A DNA stretch of 64,000 bases from contig NZ_MDDN01000010.1 of NCBI RefSeq assembly GCF_001708185.1, positions 62,001 to 126,000 on the forward strand, read 5' to 3'. The translations under genes and the position numbers were made by a program. This DNA is from Lysinibacillus xylanilyticus (GTDB taxonomy: Bacteria > Bacillota > Bacilli > Bacillales_A > Planococcaceae). Of the stretch, positions 26,066 through 36,275 are shown in pieces. The notes under the pieces are model-generated. The model made no database searches. It worked only from the letters and a program-made list of their open reading frames with translations, and had not been told where the DNA came from. Within the stretch, counting starts at the first letter, position 1. Every line of letters starts with the position of its first letter.

Positions 26066-27927
26066 TCCCACTCACCTGCCTCGTCAAAATCATCTAAATC
26101 AAGTGGTAATGTGAAGAAAACCGTTGTTCCTTGCCCTTCTTCACTTTCAGCCCATATTTTACCACCATGAGCTTCAATCATTTCCCTGGCAATAGCTAGC
26201 CCTAGACCTGTGCCGCCCATAGAACGAGCACGAGCACGATCCACACGATAAAAACGATCAAAAATACGTCCCACATTTTCCTTAGGAATTCCCATACCAT
26301 CATCAGAAATCATGACCTTTAACATATTCCCTTGCACAGTAAAGCCAAAGCGAATATTGCCTCCATCTGGTGAATATTTAATAGCATTAGAAATGATATT
26401 ATCGATAACCTGTGTCACCTTATCCGTATCAATTTCTACATAATAAGATGCCTCTGGGAATAACCGTTCAAACATCACTTTGTCTGACTTAGACATTTCA
26501 AAGCGATCGATAATTCGGTTAAAGAAGGAATGGAATAGAACAATGTCTTTATTCAACTCATAATCTGTACTATCCATTCGTGATAACTGCAACAAGTCAT
26601 TTACTAAGCGGATCATACGCTCTGTCTCTGTTTGTGTGACATTCAAAAATGTTGGAGCAATGTTTTCATCTTTCCATGCACCGTCTGCTAACGCCTCTAA
26701 ATAACTACGCATCGTCGTTAATGGTGTCCGTAATTCATGTGACACATTTGATACAAATTCTCGGCGGTCCATCTCTATCTTTTCCTGCTCTGTAATATCG
26801 TGCAGTACAGTAATTAAACCATTAATAAAACCAGTTTCTTTTTGAATAACAGAGAAATTCGCACGTAAAATATACGGCGCGTCTGCTGTACTGAAATCTA
26901 AATTCACTGCATCATTCATATGAATTAAATCTTCAAAACTATACTCTTGGTCAATGCCTAAAACAGATGCAATAGGACGACCTACTGTTATATCTCTTGT
27001 AATATGCAGCAGCTCGAGTGCGGGATCATTAATAAGAATGATGCGCCCTTTTCGATCGGTCGCAATAACACCATCCGTCATATTACTAAGGACCGAATCG
27101 AGCTTTCGCCGTTCTGCCTCTGTAGTAGATTGCGCCTCCTGCAAGCGATTCGTCAAGTGATTAAAGGTTATAGCAAGTTGACCTATTTCATCTGTACCAT
27201 AAACTCGTACTTTTCGTGAATAGTTTCCTTTTGCCATCGCCTGAGCCTGCTTACGCATATCTGCAATTGGCTGTGTAATTGTTCGTGCCACTAAAATCCC
27301 TAAAAAGATAGTAACCACCAAGGACACTGCTGTACCACCGAGGAAAATACGGTTAATGTCATTCACCTGTTCGAAAACAGATTCAATATTAGCTTCAATA
27401 TAGAGTACCCCAACGATTTCATCATCAGGACCTGCACCATCTCGAATTGGCGAAGCTAACACCCACACTCGATTTCCTGTATTACTATCAAGTTTAATGT
27501 TTTCAAATAATGTTTCTGCAGAGATTGCACGGCGTACGAGATCATTATTCGAGCGCTGTCCAATCAAATTTTGATTGTCTATCTCAGATGTGGCGCGAAT
27601 ACGCTGTCTAGTATCGATAACGCGGATTTCTAAAATGTCTTCATTAGAAACATCCTTCAACCCCTCGGAAAACTCCATTACAATTGTTTTCAAGCTTTCT
27701 TCAAGAGATGGCATAGTTTCATCGCGTTCTTTTAAGATTTCTTCACGAATGCTATATTCCATCAAATCGACTCGTTGAAAAATGGATTCTCGGAAATTGG
27801 TTTTTAAATTGTTCTCTAATTCGCGCGCAAAATAAATACCTATTATTTGCAAAGCTAGCAGTATTAACAAAATATAAATTAATACTAGCTTGACATGAAT
27901 GGATTTAAAGAAGCTTACTTTCTGCAT
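26062..27927 (-). CDS. walK: WalK (YycG) essential sensor histidine kinase
   Basis: 621 residues. Two transmembrane helices (about 12-32 and 190-212) flank an extracytoplasmic PAS-like sensor domain; then HAMP (about 212-265), a cytosolic PAS (about 275-380), HisKA with FVSNVSHELRTPLTTM (His near 395) and HATPase with the N, G1 and G2 boxes (NAIKYS, DDGMGI, GGTGLGLA). It phosphorylates WalR to control cell-wall hydrolases, and is essential in most Bacillales. It starts 6 bases after walR. Confidence 0.97.
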   Translation of the reverse strand: MQKVSFFKSIHVKLVLIYILLILLALQIIGIYFARELENNLKTNFRESIFQRVDLMEYSIREEILKERDETMPSLEESLKTIVMEFSEGLKDVSNEDILEIRVIDTRQRIRATSEIDNQNLIGQRSNNDLVRRAISAETLFENIKLDSNTGNRVWVLASPIRDGAGPDDEIVGVLYIEANIESVFEQVNDINRIFLGGTAVSLVVTIFLGILVARTITQPIADMRKQAQAMAKGNYSRKVRVYGTDEIGQLAITFNHLTNRLQEAQSTTEAERRKLDSVLSNMTDGVIATDRKGRIILINDPALELLHITRDITVGRPIASVLGIDQEYSFEDLIHMNDAVNLDFSTADAPYILRANFSVIQKETGFINGLITVLHDITEQEKIEMDRREFVSNVSHELRTPLTTMRSYLEALADGAWKDENIAPTFLNVTQTETERMIRLVNDLLQLSRMDSTDYELNKDIVLFHSFFNRIIDRFEMSKSDKVMFERLFPEASYYVEIDTDKVTQVIDNIISNAIKYSPDGGNIRFGFTVQGNMLKVMISDDGMGIPKENVGRIFDRFYRVDRARARSMGGTGLGLAIAREMIEAHGGKIWAESEEGQGTTVFFTLPLDLDDFDEAGEWE

Positions 27928-27933
27928 TCCTAT

Positions 27934-28647
27934 TTACTCCTGTTCAGGATTTCGTAAATAATATCCTACACCACGGCGTGTTACAATCCAAGCTGGGTGA
28001 CTTGGATTATCCTCTATTTTTTCACGTAAACGACGAATTGTTACATCAACTGTTCGTACATCACCAAAATAGTCATAGCCCCACACAGTTTGTAGTAAAT
28101 GCTCACGCGTCATTACTTGTCCAATATGCTTACCTAAGTAATGTAATAACTCAAACTCCCTATGGGTTAATTCAATTGACTCTTCACGTTTCAATACTAA
28201 GTAGGCATCAGGCTGAATAACAAGCGACCCTACCACAATTTCATTGGACGCTTCTTCAACCTCTTCGGCAGCAGGAGCTACCACTTGTAAGCGACGCATA
28301 TTTGCCTTTACACGTGCAATAAGCTCACGTGTACTAAATGGCTTTGTCACATAATCGTCTGCGCCCATTTCTAATCCTAATACTTTATCAATCTCAGAGC
28401 CTTTTGCTGTTAGCATAATGATAGGAAAATCATATTTTTTACGTATTTCTCTACAAACTTCCATCCCATCACGCTTTGGTAACATTATATCTAAAAGCAT
28501 TAAATCTGGTTGTTCTTCTTCAACCTTCTCTAGTGCTTCATCTCCATCATAAGCACAAATAACTTTGTAGCCTTCTTTAATTAAATTAAACTGTAAAATA
28601 TCTGCGATTGGTTTTTCATCGTCAACAACTAAAATTGTTTTGTCCAT
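27934..28647 (-). CDS. walR: WalR (YycF) essential response regulator
   Basis: 237 residues, OmpR/PhoB type. Receiver domain 1-120 with acidic pocket DD9-10, phospho-acceptor Asp53 (LLDIMLP) and Lys102-like KPFSTREL; C-terminal winged helix with [14 protein letters not shown] and [13 protein letters not shown]. It controls autolysin and cell-wall genes through direct repeats of TGTWAH. First gene of the operon walRKHIJ; the 460-base region upstream holds its promoter, a dispersed repeat and a Noc-like site. Confidence 0.97.
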   Translation of the reverse strand: MDKTILVVDDEKPIADILQFNLIKEGYKVICAYDGDEALEKVEEEQPDLMLLDIMLPKRDGMEVCREIRKKYDFPIIMLTAKGSEIDKVLGLEMGADDYVTKPFSTRELIARVKANMRRLQVVAPAAEEVEEASNEIVVGSLVIQPDAYLVLKREESIELTHREFELLHYLGKHIGQVMTREHLLQTVWGYDYFGDVRTVDVTIRRLREKIEDNPSHPAWIVTRRGVGYYLRNPEQE

Positions 28648-28722
28648 CTTTTTTCTCCCTTTCGCTATTTATCTATTCTTAAACGAAGTGTAATGATCTA
28701 TTCTTAAACAAAATGTATTGTT

Positions 28723-28932
28723 CCGCTGGATGCTTTAGTCCAACAGATTGGTCACTCAAGTGTTTCCACAGGCTGTGAAGTTCTTAGCCTAAGTTCCTCT
28801 ATTTCAACGGATGCTAGGACACCCGCTAAAATTAACTTTAACCAACATTCATCTCACTACCTATAGAGATGGGAGACTTCTGTACCTGACGCTATGCTTT
28901 CGGTACAAAAATTACCTACTGAAAGAAGTTAA
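28723..28932. repeat. Dispersed intergenic repeat, diverged full-length copy
   Basis: Follows the copy at 9264-9476 module by module (GGTCACTCA, AGTTCCTCTATTTCA, GACACCCGCT, ATTCATCTCAC, TTCTGTACCTG, GAAAGAAGTTAA) with many substitutions. It lies in the walR upstream region (28648-29111). Confidence 0.75.
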
Positions 28933-29030
28933 AGTCACTACTCTTAACTCTACCATGCTTTTAACTTCTATGCATTATTCTAAATCTAAAGACATTAGAC
29001 GATATTGTATTGAACTACATTTCGACAAAT

Positions 29031-29044
29031 ATTTCTCGGGAAAT
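29031..29044. promoter_or_regulatory. Candidate Noc-binding site
   Basis: ATTTCTCGGGAAAT differs by one base from the published 14-bp Noc site ATTTCCCGGGAAAT. A noc gene is in this window at 51602-52501. Confidence 0.55.
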
Positions 29045-29073
29045 AACTTGGAATTATAAAAGAACTATACAAA

Positions 29074-29098
29074 AAGACAGCCCCTTTTTGGCTGCCTT
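29074..29098 (-). terminator. Terminator of the M23 peptidase gene
   Basis: On the minus strand AAGGCAGCC pairs with GGCTGTCTT across an AAAAAGG loop, followed by T-rich sequence. Confidence 0.8.
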
Positions 29099-29111
29099 CT
29101 ATCCGAATGGA

Positions 29112-30572
29112 TTAACGACCTACATATGATAATGGATTTACTAACGAACCATTCTTTTCAACTTCAAAGTGTAGATGTGTACCTGTTGAATTTCCAGTAG
29201 AACCCATAACACCTATAACAGAACCTTTTTCTACTATCTGCCCGACTTTAACATTAATTGAAGATAAGTGTCCGTAAAGTGTCGTATAACCATTATTATG
29301 ATTAATCACGATACGATTACCATAGGTACCTGATTCGCCAGCTGCGGCAACAACGCCATTATCAGAAGCTAAAATATTGTAGTTACTTGGACGGGCAATA
29401 TCAATACCACGATGGAAATCTCCCCAACGTTCACCCATCTGACTTGAAATATAGCCACCTACAGCAGGCCAAGAAAATTCACCCGTGCCACGAGATGAAA
29501 TTACTTTCGTACCAACAACTTCAATTTGATCAACAGGTTGCTGTACGATTTTTTCTTCTGACGCAACTTTGGATGTACGATTCCCATTTTCAGACGTTAA
29601 CAAATAAGTGGTTTCTTTCTTTCCATTAACACCTTGTTGTTTAATTACTTTCTCACCTTTATACATCATCGGATCTTCTTCGATTATTTTCTTAAACGGA
29701 ATTTGATCAGTAACTTTCTTTTCCTGTTTTACTTCAAGTGTTACAAATGGTTTAGCAACTGTTACATTTAATGCTTGTCCAATTTGTAAAACTGTATCAA
29801 CCGTGATACCAGGATTTAACGCTAATAGCTCAGCTGTTGTTAAATCATGTTTTTTAGCAACCGAACCTAGAACATCACCTGATTGAATTATATATATTTC
29901 TTGCTCAAGAGCACCTGTCATTAAATATTTCACAGCTTCCTCAGGCGTTACAATAGCATTCGGGGCTACTTTTTGTGCTCCACCTGAAATTCCCTGTTTA
30001 AAAGAAATATCTAAAAGTCGTGTTTCACCAGTTTGTAACGGTGGTATATTCGTAGATTGCTGGTTAGTATCTAAACTATTTAACTCTTGCTGTGAAACAT
30101 ATTGTAGCTTTAGCATACGAATAGTATCTTCATAGGCTTTTGCATCTTTTAAGTAAACAACAGGCTTATTATCTACAAATAATGTAAAAGCTGGAGACTG
30201 AGCTACTAAAGATTGCTCAATCTTAGCCAAAGTTTCCGCATCTTTTGTTTCATCACTAAACACTTGCTCTGGGATTATTTTAACAGATGAGTTAGCATCG
30301 ATCGTTAACTCTTTGTATTGTTGTTTTGCCTCTTTTTCCTTGGATGCAATGATTTCTTGGACCGCTTTCTCATTAGAGACCGCACCAATATATTTATTTC
30401 CCACGTAAACGTGATAAATTTTATGTAAATCTTCTTGATGATTTTCTTTTGCATAACCTACATTAAACGTTAAACTTGTCATTAAAACTGTAATAATGGA
30501 TACCTTTTTAATTGAAGAAAAATTGTAAGTGAATCTATCGTTTTTTTCTTTTCTAAACCAAGATGAACTCAT
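29112..30572 (-). CDS. Secreted M23 peptidoglycan peptidase with LysM and G5 domains
   Basis: 486 residues from ATG 30572, chosen because AAGGAGC is 7 bases upstream. N-terminal signal/anchor segment (about 20-40, VSIITVLMTSLTFNVGYA), a variable extracellular region, one LysM (about 220-270, IIQSGDVLGSVAKKHDL to NPGI), a G5 domain (about 275-355) and a C-terminal M23 domain with zinc ligands HRGIDIA and HLHFE. It should bind and cleave peptidoglycan cross-links outside the cell. Its place beside walR suggests control by WalRK; a partial WalR-like repeat (TGTAAT, 5 bases, TGTATT) is at 30685-30701 but on the opposite strand. Confidence 0.9.
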   Translation of the reverse strand: MSSSWFRKEKNDRFTYNFSSIKKVSIITVLMTSLTFNVGYAKENHQEDLHKIYHVYVGNKYIGAVSNEKAVQEIIASKEKEAKQQYKELTIDANSSVKIIPEQVFSDETKDAETLAKIEQSLVAQSPAFTLFVDNKPVVYLKDAKAYEDTIRMLKLQYVSQQELNSLDTNQQSTNIPPLQTGETRLLDISFKQGISGGAQKVAPNAIVTPEEAVKYLMTGALEQEIYIIQSGDVLGSVAKKHDLTTAELLALNPGITVDTVLQIGQALNVTVAKPFVTLEVKQEKKVTDQIPFKKIIEEDPMMYKGEKVIKQQGVNGKKETTYLLTSENGNRTSKVASEEKIVQQPVDQIEVVGTKVISSRGTGEFSWPAVGGYISSQMGERWGDFHRGIDIARPSNYNILASDNGVVAAAGESGTYGNRIVINHNNGYTTLYGHLSSINVKVGQIVEKGSVIGVMGSTGNSTGTHLHFEVEKNGSLVNPLSYVGR

Positions 30573-30834
30573 CAATAAAGCTCCTTCCAACTTTAACCTA
30601 TTATAGGATGAATTACCCATAAGGCTTTTTTGCACCACTATACTGTATCATAAAGAAAATACGGTTTGAATGTTTTCATCTTTTTGTAATGTAAATGTAT
30701 TATTTATCTACTAATTGTTACATAATCCCTATTTTCCGTAGTTTTTTTAATAATAATATTTTCATATAATTAGTCAGGGTAAAATGTAGGCGTTATCACA
30801 GAATATGATTTCTTTCACAAACATAAAAGGGTGT

Positions 30835-30856
30835 ACCGCATATGGCACACCCTTTT
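30835..30856 (-). terminator. Terminator of purA
   Basis: AAAAGGGTGT pairs with ACACCCTTTT around a short loop just after the purA stop. Confidence 0.8.
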
Positions 30857-30870
30857 GTGTTTTTCATTTA

Positions 30871-32160
30871 TTATGCTTCCCAAACGTCTACTAAAACGTT
30901 CGTTTGTTCACGTGCAGGACCAACAGAGAAAGTAGCAATTTGAATACCTGTTAATTCACTAACACGTTCTACATAGCGTCGTGCATTCTCAGGTAGCTCT
31001 TCTAATGTTTTGCAACCTGTAACATCTTCTGACCAGCCTGGTAGCTCTTCATAAATCGGCTCACATTGTTCAATAATATGAAGATTTGCAGGATACTCCG
31101 TAATTGTTTCATCTTTATATTTATACGCTGTACAGATTTTCACTGTCTCTAAACCAGATAAAACGTCAATAGAATTAAGTGCAAGATGTGTAATACCACT
31201 TACGCGACGTGAATGACGGACTACTACTGTATCGAACCAACCTACGCGACGTGGGCGACCTGTTGTCGTACCATATTCACGACCTACTTCACGAATTTGT
31301 TGACCCACTTCATCAAATAATTCAGTTGGGAACGGACCATCACCAACACGAGATGTATAGGCTTTAGATACACCAATAACACTTGTAACGCGTGATGGAC
31401 CAACGCCAGCACCGATCGCTACACCTCCGGCAACAGGATTCGAAGATGTTACAAATGGATACGTACCTTGATCGACATCAAGTAAAATACCTTGTGCACC
31501 TTCAAATAACACTTTGCCGCCCTCATCAAGTACATCATTTAAGATTTTAGATGTGTCTGTTACATATTTTGCGATTTCTTGCCCATAGCCGTAATATTCT
31601 TCGAAAATTTCTTCGAATGTTACACCTTCAACTTCATAGAATTTCTCGAATAATTTATTTTTAATTGCCAAATTATGACGTAGTTTTTCTTCAAATACTT
31701 CTTTGTCTAATAAATCAGCCATACGGATACCGATACGTGCTACTTTATCCTGATAGCAAGGCCCAATCCCTTTACAAGTCGTACCAATTTTTTTATCGCC
31801 ACGGCTTTCTTCATCAGCGATATCTTGTTTGATATGATAAGGTAAAATAACATGTGCACGGTTAGAAATACGTAGATTATCCGTATCAATACCACGCTCT
31901 TGTAAACCTCTAAGCTCAGTTACTAATGACTTCGGATTAACAACTAATCCATTTCCGATTACTGAAGTTTTTTCTTTATAAAAAATACCTGATGGAATTA
32001 AATGTAGCTTATAAGTCTCCCCATCAAATTTAATTGTATGTCCAGCATTATCGCCACCTGCAAAACGAGCGATTGCTTCGGCTTTTTGTGAAAGGAAATC
32101 TGTAATTTTACCTTTCCCTTCGTCTCCCCACTGTGTTCCTACAACTACAACTGATGTCAT
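30871..32160 (-). CDS. purA: Adenylosuccinate synthetase
   Basis: 429 residues starting [21 protein letters not shown] 32160 was chosen because GGAGGTG is 7 bases upstream and the motif WGDEGKGK is then at the normal position 11-18. The enzyme couples IMP and aspartate using GTP in the first AMP-specific step of purine synthesis. Other motifs: [20 protein letters not shown] and [11 protein letters not shown] strong promoter (TTGACT at 32237-32242, TACAAT at 32213-32218 on the minus strand, 18 apart) and PurBox-like inverted sites lie upstream. Confidence 0.98.
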   Translation of the reverse strand: MTSVVVVGTQWGDEGKGKITDFLSQKAEAIARFAGGDNAGHTIKFDGETYKLHLIPSGIFYKEKTSVIGNGLVVNPKSLVTELRGLQERGIDTDNLRISNRAHVILPYHIKQDIADEESRGDKKIGTTCKGIGPCYQDKVARIGIRMADLLDKEVFEEKLRHNLAIKNKLFEKFYEVEGVTFEEIFEEYYGYGQEIAKYVTDTSKILNDVLDEGGKVLFEGAQGILLDVDQGTYPFVTSSNPVAGGVAIGAGVGPSRVTSVIGVSKAYTSRVGDGPFPTELFDEVGQQIREVGREYGTTTGRPRRVGWFDTVVVRHSRRVSGITHLALNSIDVLSGLETVKICTAYKYKDETITEYPANLHIIEQCEPIYEELPGWSEDVTGCKTLEELPENARRYVERVSELTGIQIATFSVGPAREQTNVLVDVWEA

Positions 32161-32212
32161 AATCAGCACCTCCGTTAGATACGTTTGTATCACAATTTTC
32201 AAGCCGTTAATT

Positions 32213-32242
32213 ATTGTAACAATGATAGAAACGCCTAGTCAA
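32213..32242 (-). promoter_or_regulatory. purA promoter
   Basis: Minus-strand -35 TTGACT (32237-32242) and -10 TACAAT (32213-32218), 18 bases apart, about 50 bases upstream of the purA start. Confidence 0.6.
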
Positions 32243-32256
32243 CAAAAAAATAGTTA

Positions 32257-32301
32257 AAACACGAACGTAAAATCAAATAATTTGATTCAACGTTCGTGTT
32301 T
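32257..32301 (-). promoter_or_regulatory. Inverted PurBox-like sites that also form a terminator hairpin
   Basis: Two inverted 13-mers with core CGAACGT (32257-32269 and 32289-32301), each about 10 of 13 matches to the PurR box AWWWCCGAACWWT, 19 bases apart, just upstream of the purA -35. The pair also forms a long stem after dnaB, with a T-rich run on the minus strand (TTTTAACTATTTTTTT). Confidence 0.5.
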
Positions 32302-32343
32302 AATGACAGAATGGTATGAATATTATCTAACATTCAGATTAAT

Positions 32344-32413
32344 TCCACCTTGGCGTAATTGCTGACGTTAAGTTCCTCTTTAGAGGTAGCGGGCTTCTAC
32401 TGAATGAAGATAA
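32344..32413. repeat. Dispersed repeat fragment
   Basis: Contains CCACCTTGGCGTAATTGC and GAATGAAGATAAA, both also found in the copy around 46848-47199. Shortened relative to other copies. Confidence 0.55.
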
Positions 32414-32419
32414 ATAGCA

Positions 32420-32461
32420 TACGTTTTAACAAATGTCATCTCCAACTATTGGTGATGAACC
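32420..32461. repeat. Solitary inverted-repeat end related to the element at 42142
   Basis: GTTTTAACAAATGTCAT then TTGGTGATGAACC matches the right end of the 42142-42384 element with few changes. No matching left end is visible upstream. Confidence 0.55.
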
Positions 32462-32471
32462 AAATAAATAT

Positions 32472-33833
32472 TTAATCACGTGGAGGTGGTGGCGGCATTT
32501 GCGACCAATCCACATTAATGAATTTATTGAATTCTTTTTTAAACGCAAGTGTAACCGTACCTGTTGGACCGTTACGTTGTTTAGCAATAATAATTTCAAT
32601 CATATTTTTACTCTCGGACTCTTTATCGTAATAATCATCACGATATAAGAAGGCAACAATATCAGCATCTTGCTCAATACTTCCCGATTCACGTAAGTCA
32701 CTCATCATTGGTCGCTTATCTTGACGTTGCTCAACGCCACGTGATAACTGTGATAATGCGATAACTGGAACCTTTAATTCACGTGCTAATCCTTTTAATG
32801 AACGTGAAATTTCAGATACCTCTTGCTGACGGTTTTCACCTGGTTTACCACTACCTTGAATAAGCTGTAAATAATCGATTAAAATCATACCAAGACCATG
32901 CTCTTGTGCTAAACGTCGACATTTTGCTCTAATTTCATTGATACGTACACCTGGTGTATCATCAATAAAAATACCGGAATTCGATAAACTCCCCATTGCC
33001 ATAGTTAGTTTACCCCAATCTTCCGTTGTTAAAGCACCTGTACGTAAAACTTGTGCATCTATATTTCCTTCTGCACAAAGCATACGCATAACTAGCTGCT
33101 CAGCACCCATCTCTAAGGAGAAAATCGCAACATTTTCACGTGCTTGAACGGCAACACTTTGTGCGACATTCAATGCAAAGGCCGTTTTCCCTACAGAGGG
33201 ACGTGCTGCTACAATAATTAGATCGTTGCGCTGGAAGCCAGCTGTGATATTGTCTAAATCACGGAAGCCTGTCGGAATACCTGTAACGTCTCCCTTTTGT
33301 GATTGAAGCTTCTCGATGTTATCGAAGGTTTCTACCAATACGTCTTTAACATGCTTAAAGTCACCCGCATTTTTACGATTGGCTACCTCCATCATTTTCT
33401 TCTCTGCTTCACCTAGTAATGCCTCTACTTCATCCTCACGTGTATAGCCATCTTCTACTATTTTAGTAGCTACACGAATTAAGCGACGTAATAGGGCCTT
33501 TTCTTCGACAATTTTCGCATAGTGAGCGACGTTAGCGGCCGTAGGGACAGCATTGGCGAGCTCTAGTAAATACGATAGCCCGCCAACGTCCTCAATTTCT
33601 TTTTTAGCTGATAATTCTTCAGTAACTGTTACAACATCTATCGCTTTTCCTTGATCACTTAAACGTAGCATCGTTTCAAAAATTTTCTTATGTGCATTCT
33701 GATAAAAATCATCTGCTAGTAAAATTTCAGATGCAGTGATTAACGCTTGAGGATCAAGAAAAATTGCACCGATAACCGATTGCTCCGCTTCCCGGTTATG
33801 CGGTGGGACGCGGTCCATCATCGGTTCATTCAT
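32472..33833 (-). CDS. dnaB: Replicative DNA helicase (DnaB; DnaC in B. subtilis)
   Basis: 453 residues, normal length. N-terminal domain (about 1-100, PPHNREAEQSVIGAIFLD), then RecA-like motor with Walker A ARPSVGKTAFA (about 212-222), Walker B MILIDYLQLI and the arginine-finger region QDKRPMMSDLRESG. Hexameric helicase loaded at oriC that unwinds the fork. It follows rplI by 13 bases and is the last gene of the yybS-gdpP-rplI-dnaB group. Confidence 0.98.
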   Translation of the reverse strand: MNEPMMDRVPPHNREAEQSVIGAIFLDPQALITASEILLADDFYQNAHKKIFETMLRLSDQGKAIDVVTVTEELSAKKEIEDVGGLSYLLELANAVPTAANVAHYAKIVEEKALLRRLIRVATKIVEDGYTREDEVEALLGEAEKKMMEVANRKNAGDFKHVKDVLVETFDNIEKLQSQKGDVTGIPTGFRDLDNITAGFQRNDLIIVAARPSVGKTAFALNVAQSVAVQARENVAIFSLEMGAEQLVMRMLCAEGNIDAQVLRTGALTTEDWGKLTMAMGSLSNSGIFIDDTPGVRINEIRAKCRRLAQEHGLGMILIDYLQLIQGSGKPGENRQQEVSEISRSLKGLARELKVPVIALSQLSRGVEQRQDKRPMMSDLRESGSIEQDADIVAFLYRDDYYDKESESKNMIEIIIAKQRNGPTGTVTLAFKKEFNKFINVDWSQMPPPPPRD

Positions 33834-33846
33834 GGATTGTCGCCCC

Positions 33847-34293
33847 TTATTCTTCCGTTACATGAACTTTTAATGTTGCAGATACTTCATGATGTAGTTT
33901 TACAGGTACATTTGTAAAACCTAGCGCACGAATTCCATCAATTAAAGTCATTTTACGTTTATCAATTTTAATGCCATGCGTTTTTTGAAGCGCTTCTGCA
34001 ATTTGCTTTGTAGATACAGAACCAAATAGGCGACCACCTTCACCTGATTTTGCTTTTAATTCTACTGTTAACGCTTCTAATTTTTCTTTTAATGCTTTTG
34101 CTTCAGCTAATTCTGCAGCAGCGTTTTTAGCCTCTAATTTCTTTTGACCGTCTAATTGACTTAATGCTTGAGCATTTGCTTCTGCAGCATAGCCATTTTT
34201 AATTAAGAAGTTTTGTGCATAGCCATCTGCTACATTTTTAACTTCTCCTTTTTTTCCTTTTCCTTTAACATCTTTCAAAAATACTACTTTCAT
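33847..34293 (-). CDS. rplI: 50S ribosomal protein L9
   Basis: 148 residues. N-terminal globular domain [19 protein letters not shown] with [17 protein letters not shown], a long central helix (about 40-75) and a C-terminal RNA-binding domain ([31 protein letters not shown]). Binds 23S rRNA at the base of the L1 arm. Its start overlaps the gdpP stop by 4 bases. Confidence 0.98.
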   Translation of the reverse strand: MKVVFLKDVKGKGKKGEVKNVADGYAQNFLIKNGYAAEANAQALSQLDGQKKLEAKNAAAELAEAKALKEKLEALTVELKAKSGEGGRLFGSVSTKQIAEALQKTHGIKIDKRKMTLIDGIRALGFTNVPVKLHHEVSATLKVHVTEE

Positions 34294-36263
34294 GATTCAG
34301 AACTCCCTTCGAGTACCTCATTTATGGCCTCTTCTAAATATTTTTTTACTCCAGCAATGGAATTTGCTTCGATTTGGCAAGCTGCATTCGTTAAATGCCC
34401 ACCGCCACCAAGTTTTTCCATAATAAGCTGTACGTTTACCTCGCCAAGTGATCTTGCACTTATACCGATTTTGCCATCTAAACGATGCGCTATGACAAAG
34501 GAAGCACCAACATCCTTCATGGTTAGTAAAATGTCTGCTGTTTGCGCAATTAGTACAGAATCATATATTTTTGCTTCCTCACCTACAGCAATAGCAATAC
34601 CTGGCTTCACGAAATTAACAGTCTGCACTATTTTAGAACGCTCAATATACGTATCGACATCTTCTTTTAATAATCGCTGTACTAACACTGTATCTGCACC
34701 ATTTGTCCGTAAATAAGATGCTGCTTCGAAAGTACGGGCTCCTGTACGCAGTGTAAAACTCTTCGTATCTACAATAATTCCCGCCAGTAATGCAGTAGCC
34801 TCTAGCATATTAATCTTTGCACGTTTTGGTTGATACTCGAGTAACTCTGTCACAAGTTCAGCCGTGGACGACGCGTATGGTTCCATATAAACAAGCATTG
34901 GATTTTCTATAAAATCCTCACTTCTACGATGGTGATCAATCACTACAACTTTTTCAGCTAGCTTCAATAGGTGTGAATCAATGACTAAATTCGGTTTATG
35001 TGTATCGACAATAACGAGCAATGACTTTTCTGTCATTTTTGTCGCAGCTTCCTCTGGTGTTAGGAAATTTTCATAAAAATCCGATTTATTCTCAATTTCA
35101 TTCATTAAACGCGTTACACTACCATTTAATTCGTCAAAATTTATGATGACATAGCCCTTTACATCATTCATTTGTGCCATTTTACGTACACCAACAGAGG
35201 CACCAATAGAATCCATATCAGGGTTTTTATGTCCCATGATAAACACTTGGTCACTATCTTGAATTAAATCACGTAGTGCATGAGAAATAACACGTGCTCT
35301 AACGCGCGTACGTTTCTCAACCGGATTCGTTTTCCCACCATAGAATTTTAACTTTCCAGTAGGTTGCTTAATGGCAACTTGATCACCACCACGGCCTAAA
35401 ACTAGATCTAGACTTGACTGTGCTAATTCACCAAGTTCTACTAATGAAGATGATCCTGCGCCAACACCAATACTTAATGTTAATGACGTATTTTTTTGTG
35501 CTGTTTTTTCTCGAATGGTATCTAAAATAGCAAATTTTTTCTTTTCAAGCTCCATTAAAATGGATTCGTTTAATACCGCTAAAAAACGATCAGATGATAT
35601 TCGTTTCACAAATATCCCTTGCTCAGCCGCCCAATCATTAACAATTGATGTCACCATCGTATTCGTTAAACTACGCGGCTGATCATCCATCGCTTGTGTA
35701 ATTTCGTCATAGTTATCAACAAATAAAATCGCAATAACTGTACGATCTGCATAATATTGTTTTTCAATGGCTATTTGCTCAGTAATATCAAAGAAATATA
35801 GCAAATTCTCTTCTTTTTTATAATACACTCGATATTTACGATCACGAAGCGTAATCGTATCTTCGTTGGTCTCCTCGGTCTTCATTAGCACGTAGATGTC
35901 ATCAGATATATTTACGATTCCCTCACCTACTAAATTTTCCATATTTAAAACACTCTGCATATATGGATTCGACCATTCTATTTCATACTGCTCATTAACA
36001 AGTAAAATCCCAATTGGCATTTCCAGCAATGCCTCTTCCCCAACTTTTTTCATGCGGAAGGAGATGGATTCAATATGCTTTTCCGTTTCTTCAAAGGTAA
36101 TTTGTTCTACCTTCCACGTATAGGCCATTATTAGAACAAACCCTACTCCATAACCGATACCTACTCCGATATTCCAAATACATAGAAGCACGAACGTCAC
36201 AATGCCAAAAATGGAAAGAACAAAAAGCGGATAGCGGATTGGTCGTTTTCTAAAAGTCCCCAT
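34290..36263 (-). CDS. gdpP: Cyclic-di-AMP phosphodiesterase GdpP (YybT)
   Basis: 657 residues. Two N-terminal transmembrane helices (about 10-55), a PAS domain (about 80-150), a degenerate GGDEF domain (about 165-300, [11 protein letters not shown] in place of GGDEF), then DHH ([22 protein letters not shown]) and DHHA1 ([10 protein letters not shown]) domains. It hydrolyses cyclic-di-AMP at the membrane and so affects potassium, cell-wall and beta-lactam responses. Gene order yybS-gdpP-rplI-dnaB is conserved in Bacillales. Confidence 0.97.
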   Translation of the reverse strand: MGTFRKRPIRYPLFVLSIFGIVTFVLLCIWNIGVGIGYGVGFVLIMAYTWKVEQITFEETEKHIESISFRMKKVGEEALLEMPIGILLVNEQYEIEWSNPYMQSVLNMENLVGEGIVNISDDIYVLMKTEETNEDTITLRDRKYRVYYKKEENLLYFFDITEQIAIEKQYYADRTVIAILFVDNYDEITQAMDDQPRSLTNTMVTSIVNDWAAEQGIFVKRISSDRFLAVLNESILMELEKKKFAILDTIREKTAQKNTSLTLSIGVGAGSSSLVELGELAQSSLDLVLGRGGDQVAIKQPTGKLKFYGGKTNPVEKRTRVRARVISHALRDLIQDSDQVFIMGHKNPDMDSIGASVGVRKMAQMNDVKGYVIINFDELNGSVTRLMNEIENKSDFYENFLTPEEAATKMTEKSLLVIVDTHKPNLVIDSHLLKLAEKVVVIDHHRRSEDFIENPMLVYMEPYASSTAELVTELLEYQPKRAKINMLEATALLAGIIVDTKSFTLRTGARTFEAASYLRTNGADTVLVQRLLKEDVDTYIERSKIVQTVNFVKPGIAIAVGEEAKIYDSVLIAQTADILLTMKDVGASFVIAHRLDGKIGISARSLGEVNVQLIMEKLGGGGHLTNAACQIEANSIAGVKKYLEEAINEVLEGSSES

Positions 36264-36275
36264 TACATCAGCCCC

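Noticed and set aside
30685-30701. WalR-binding site (TGTAAT, 5 bases, TGTATT) before the M23 gene
   Set aside because: The second half differs from TGTWAH and the orientation is opposite to the gene; too weak to annotate.
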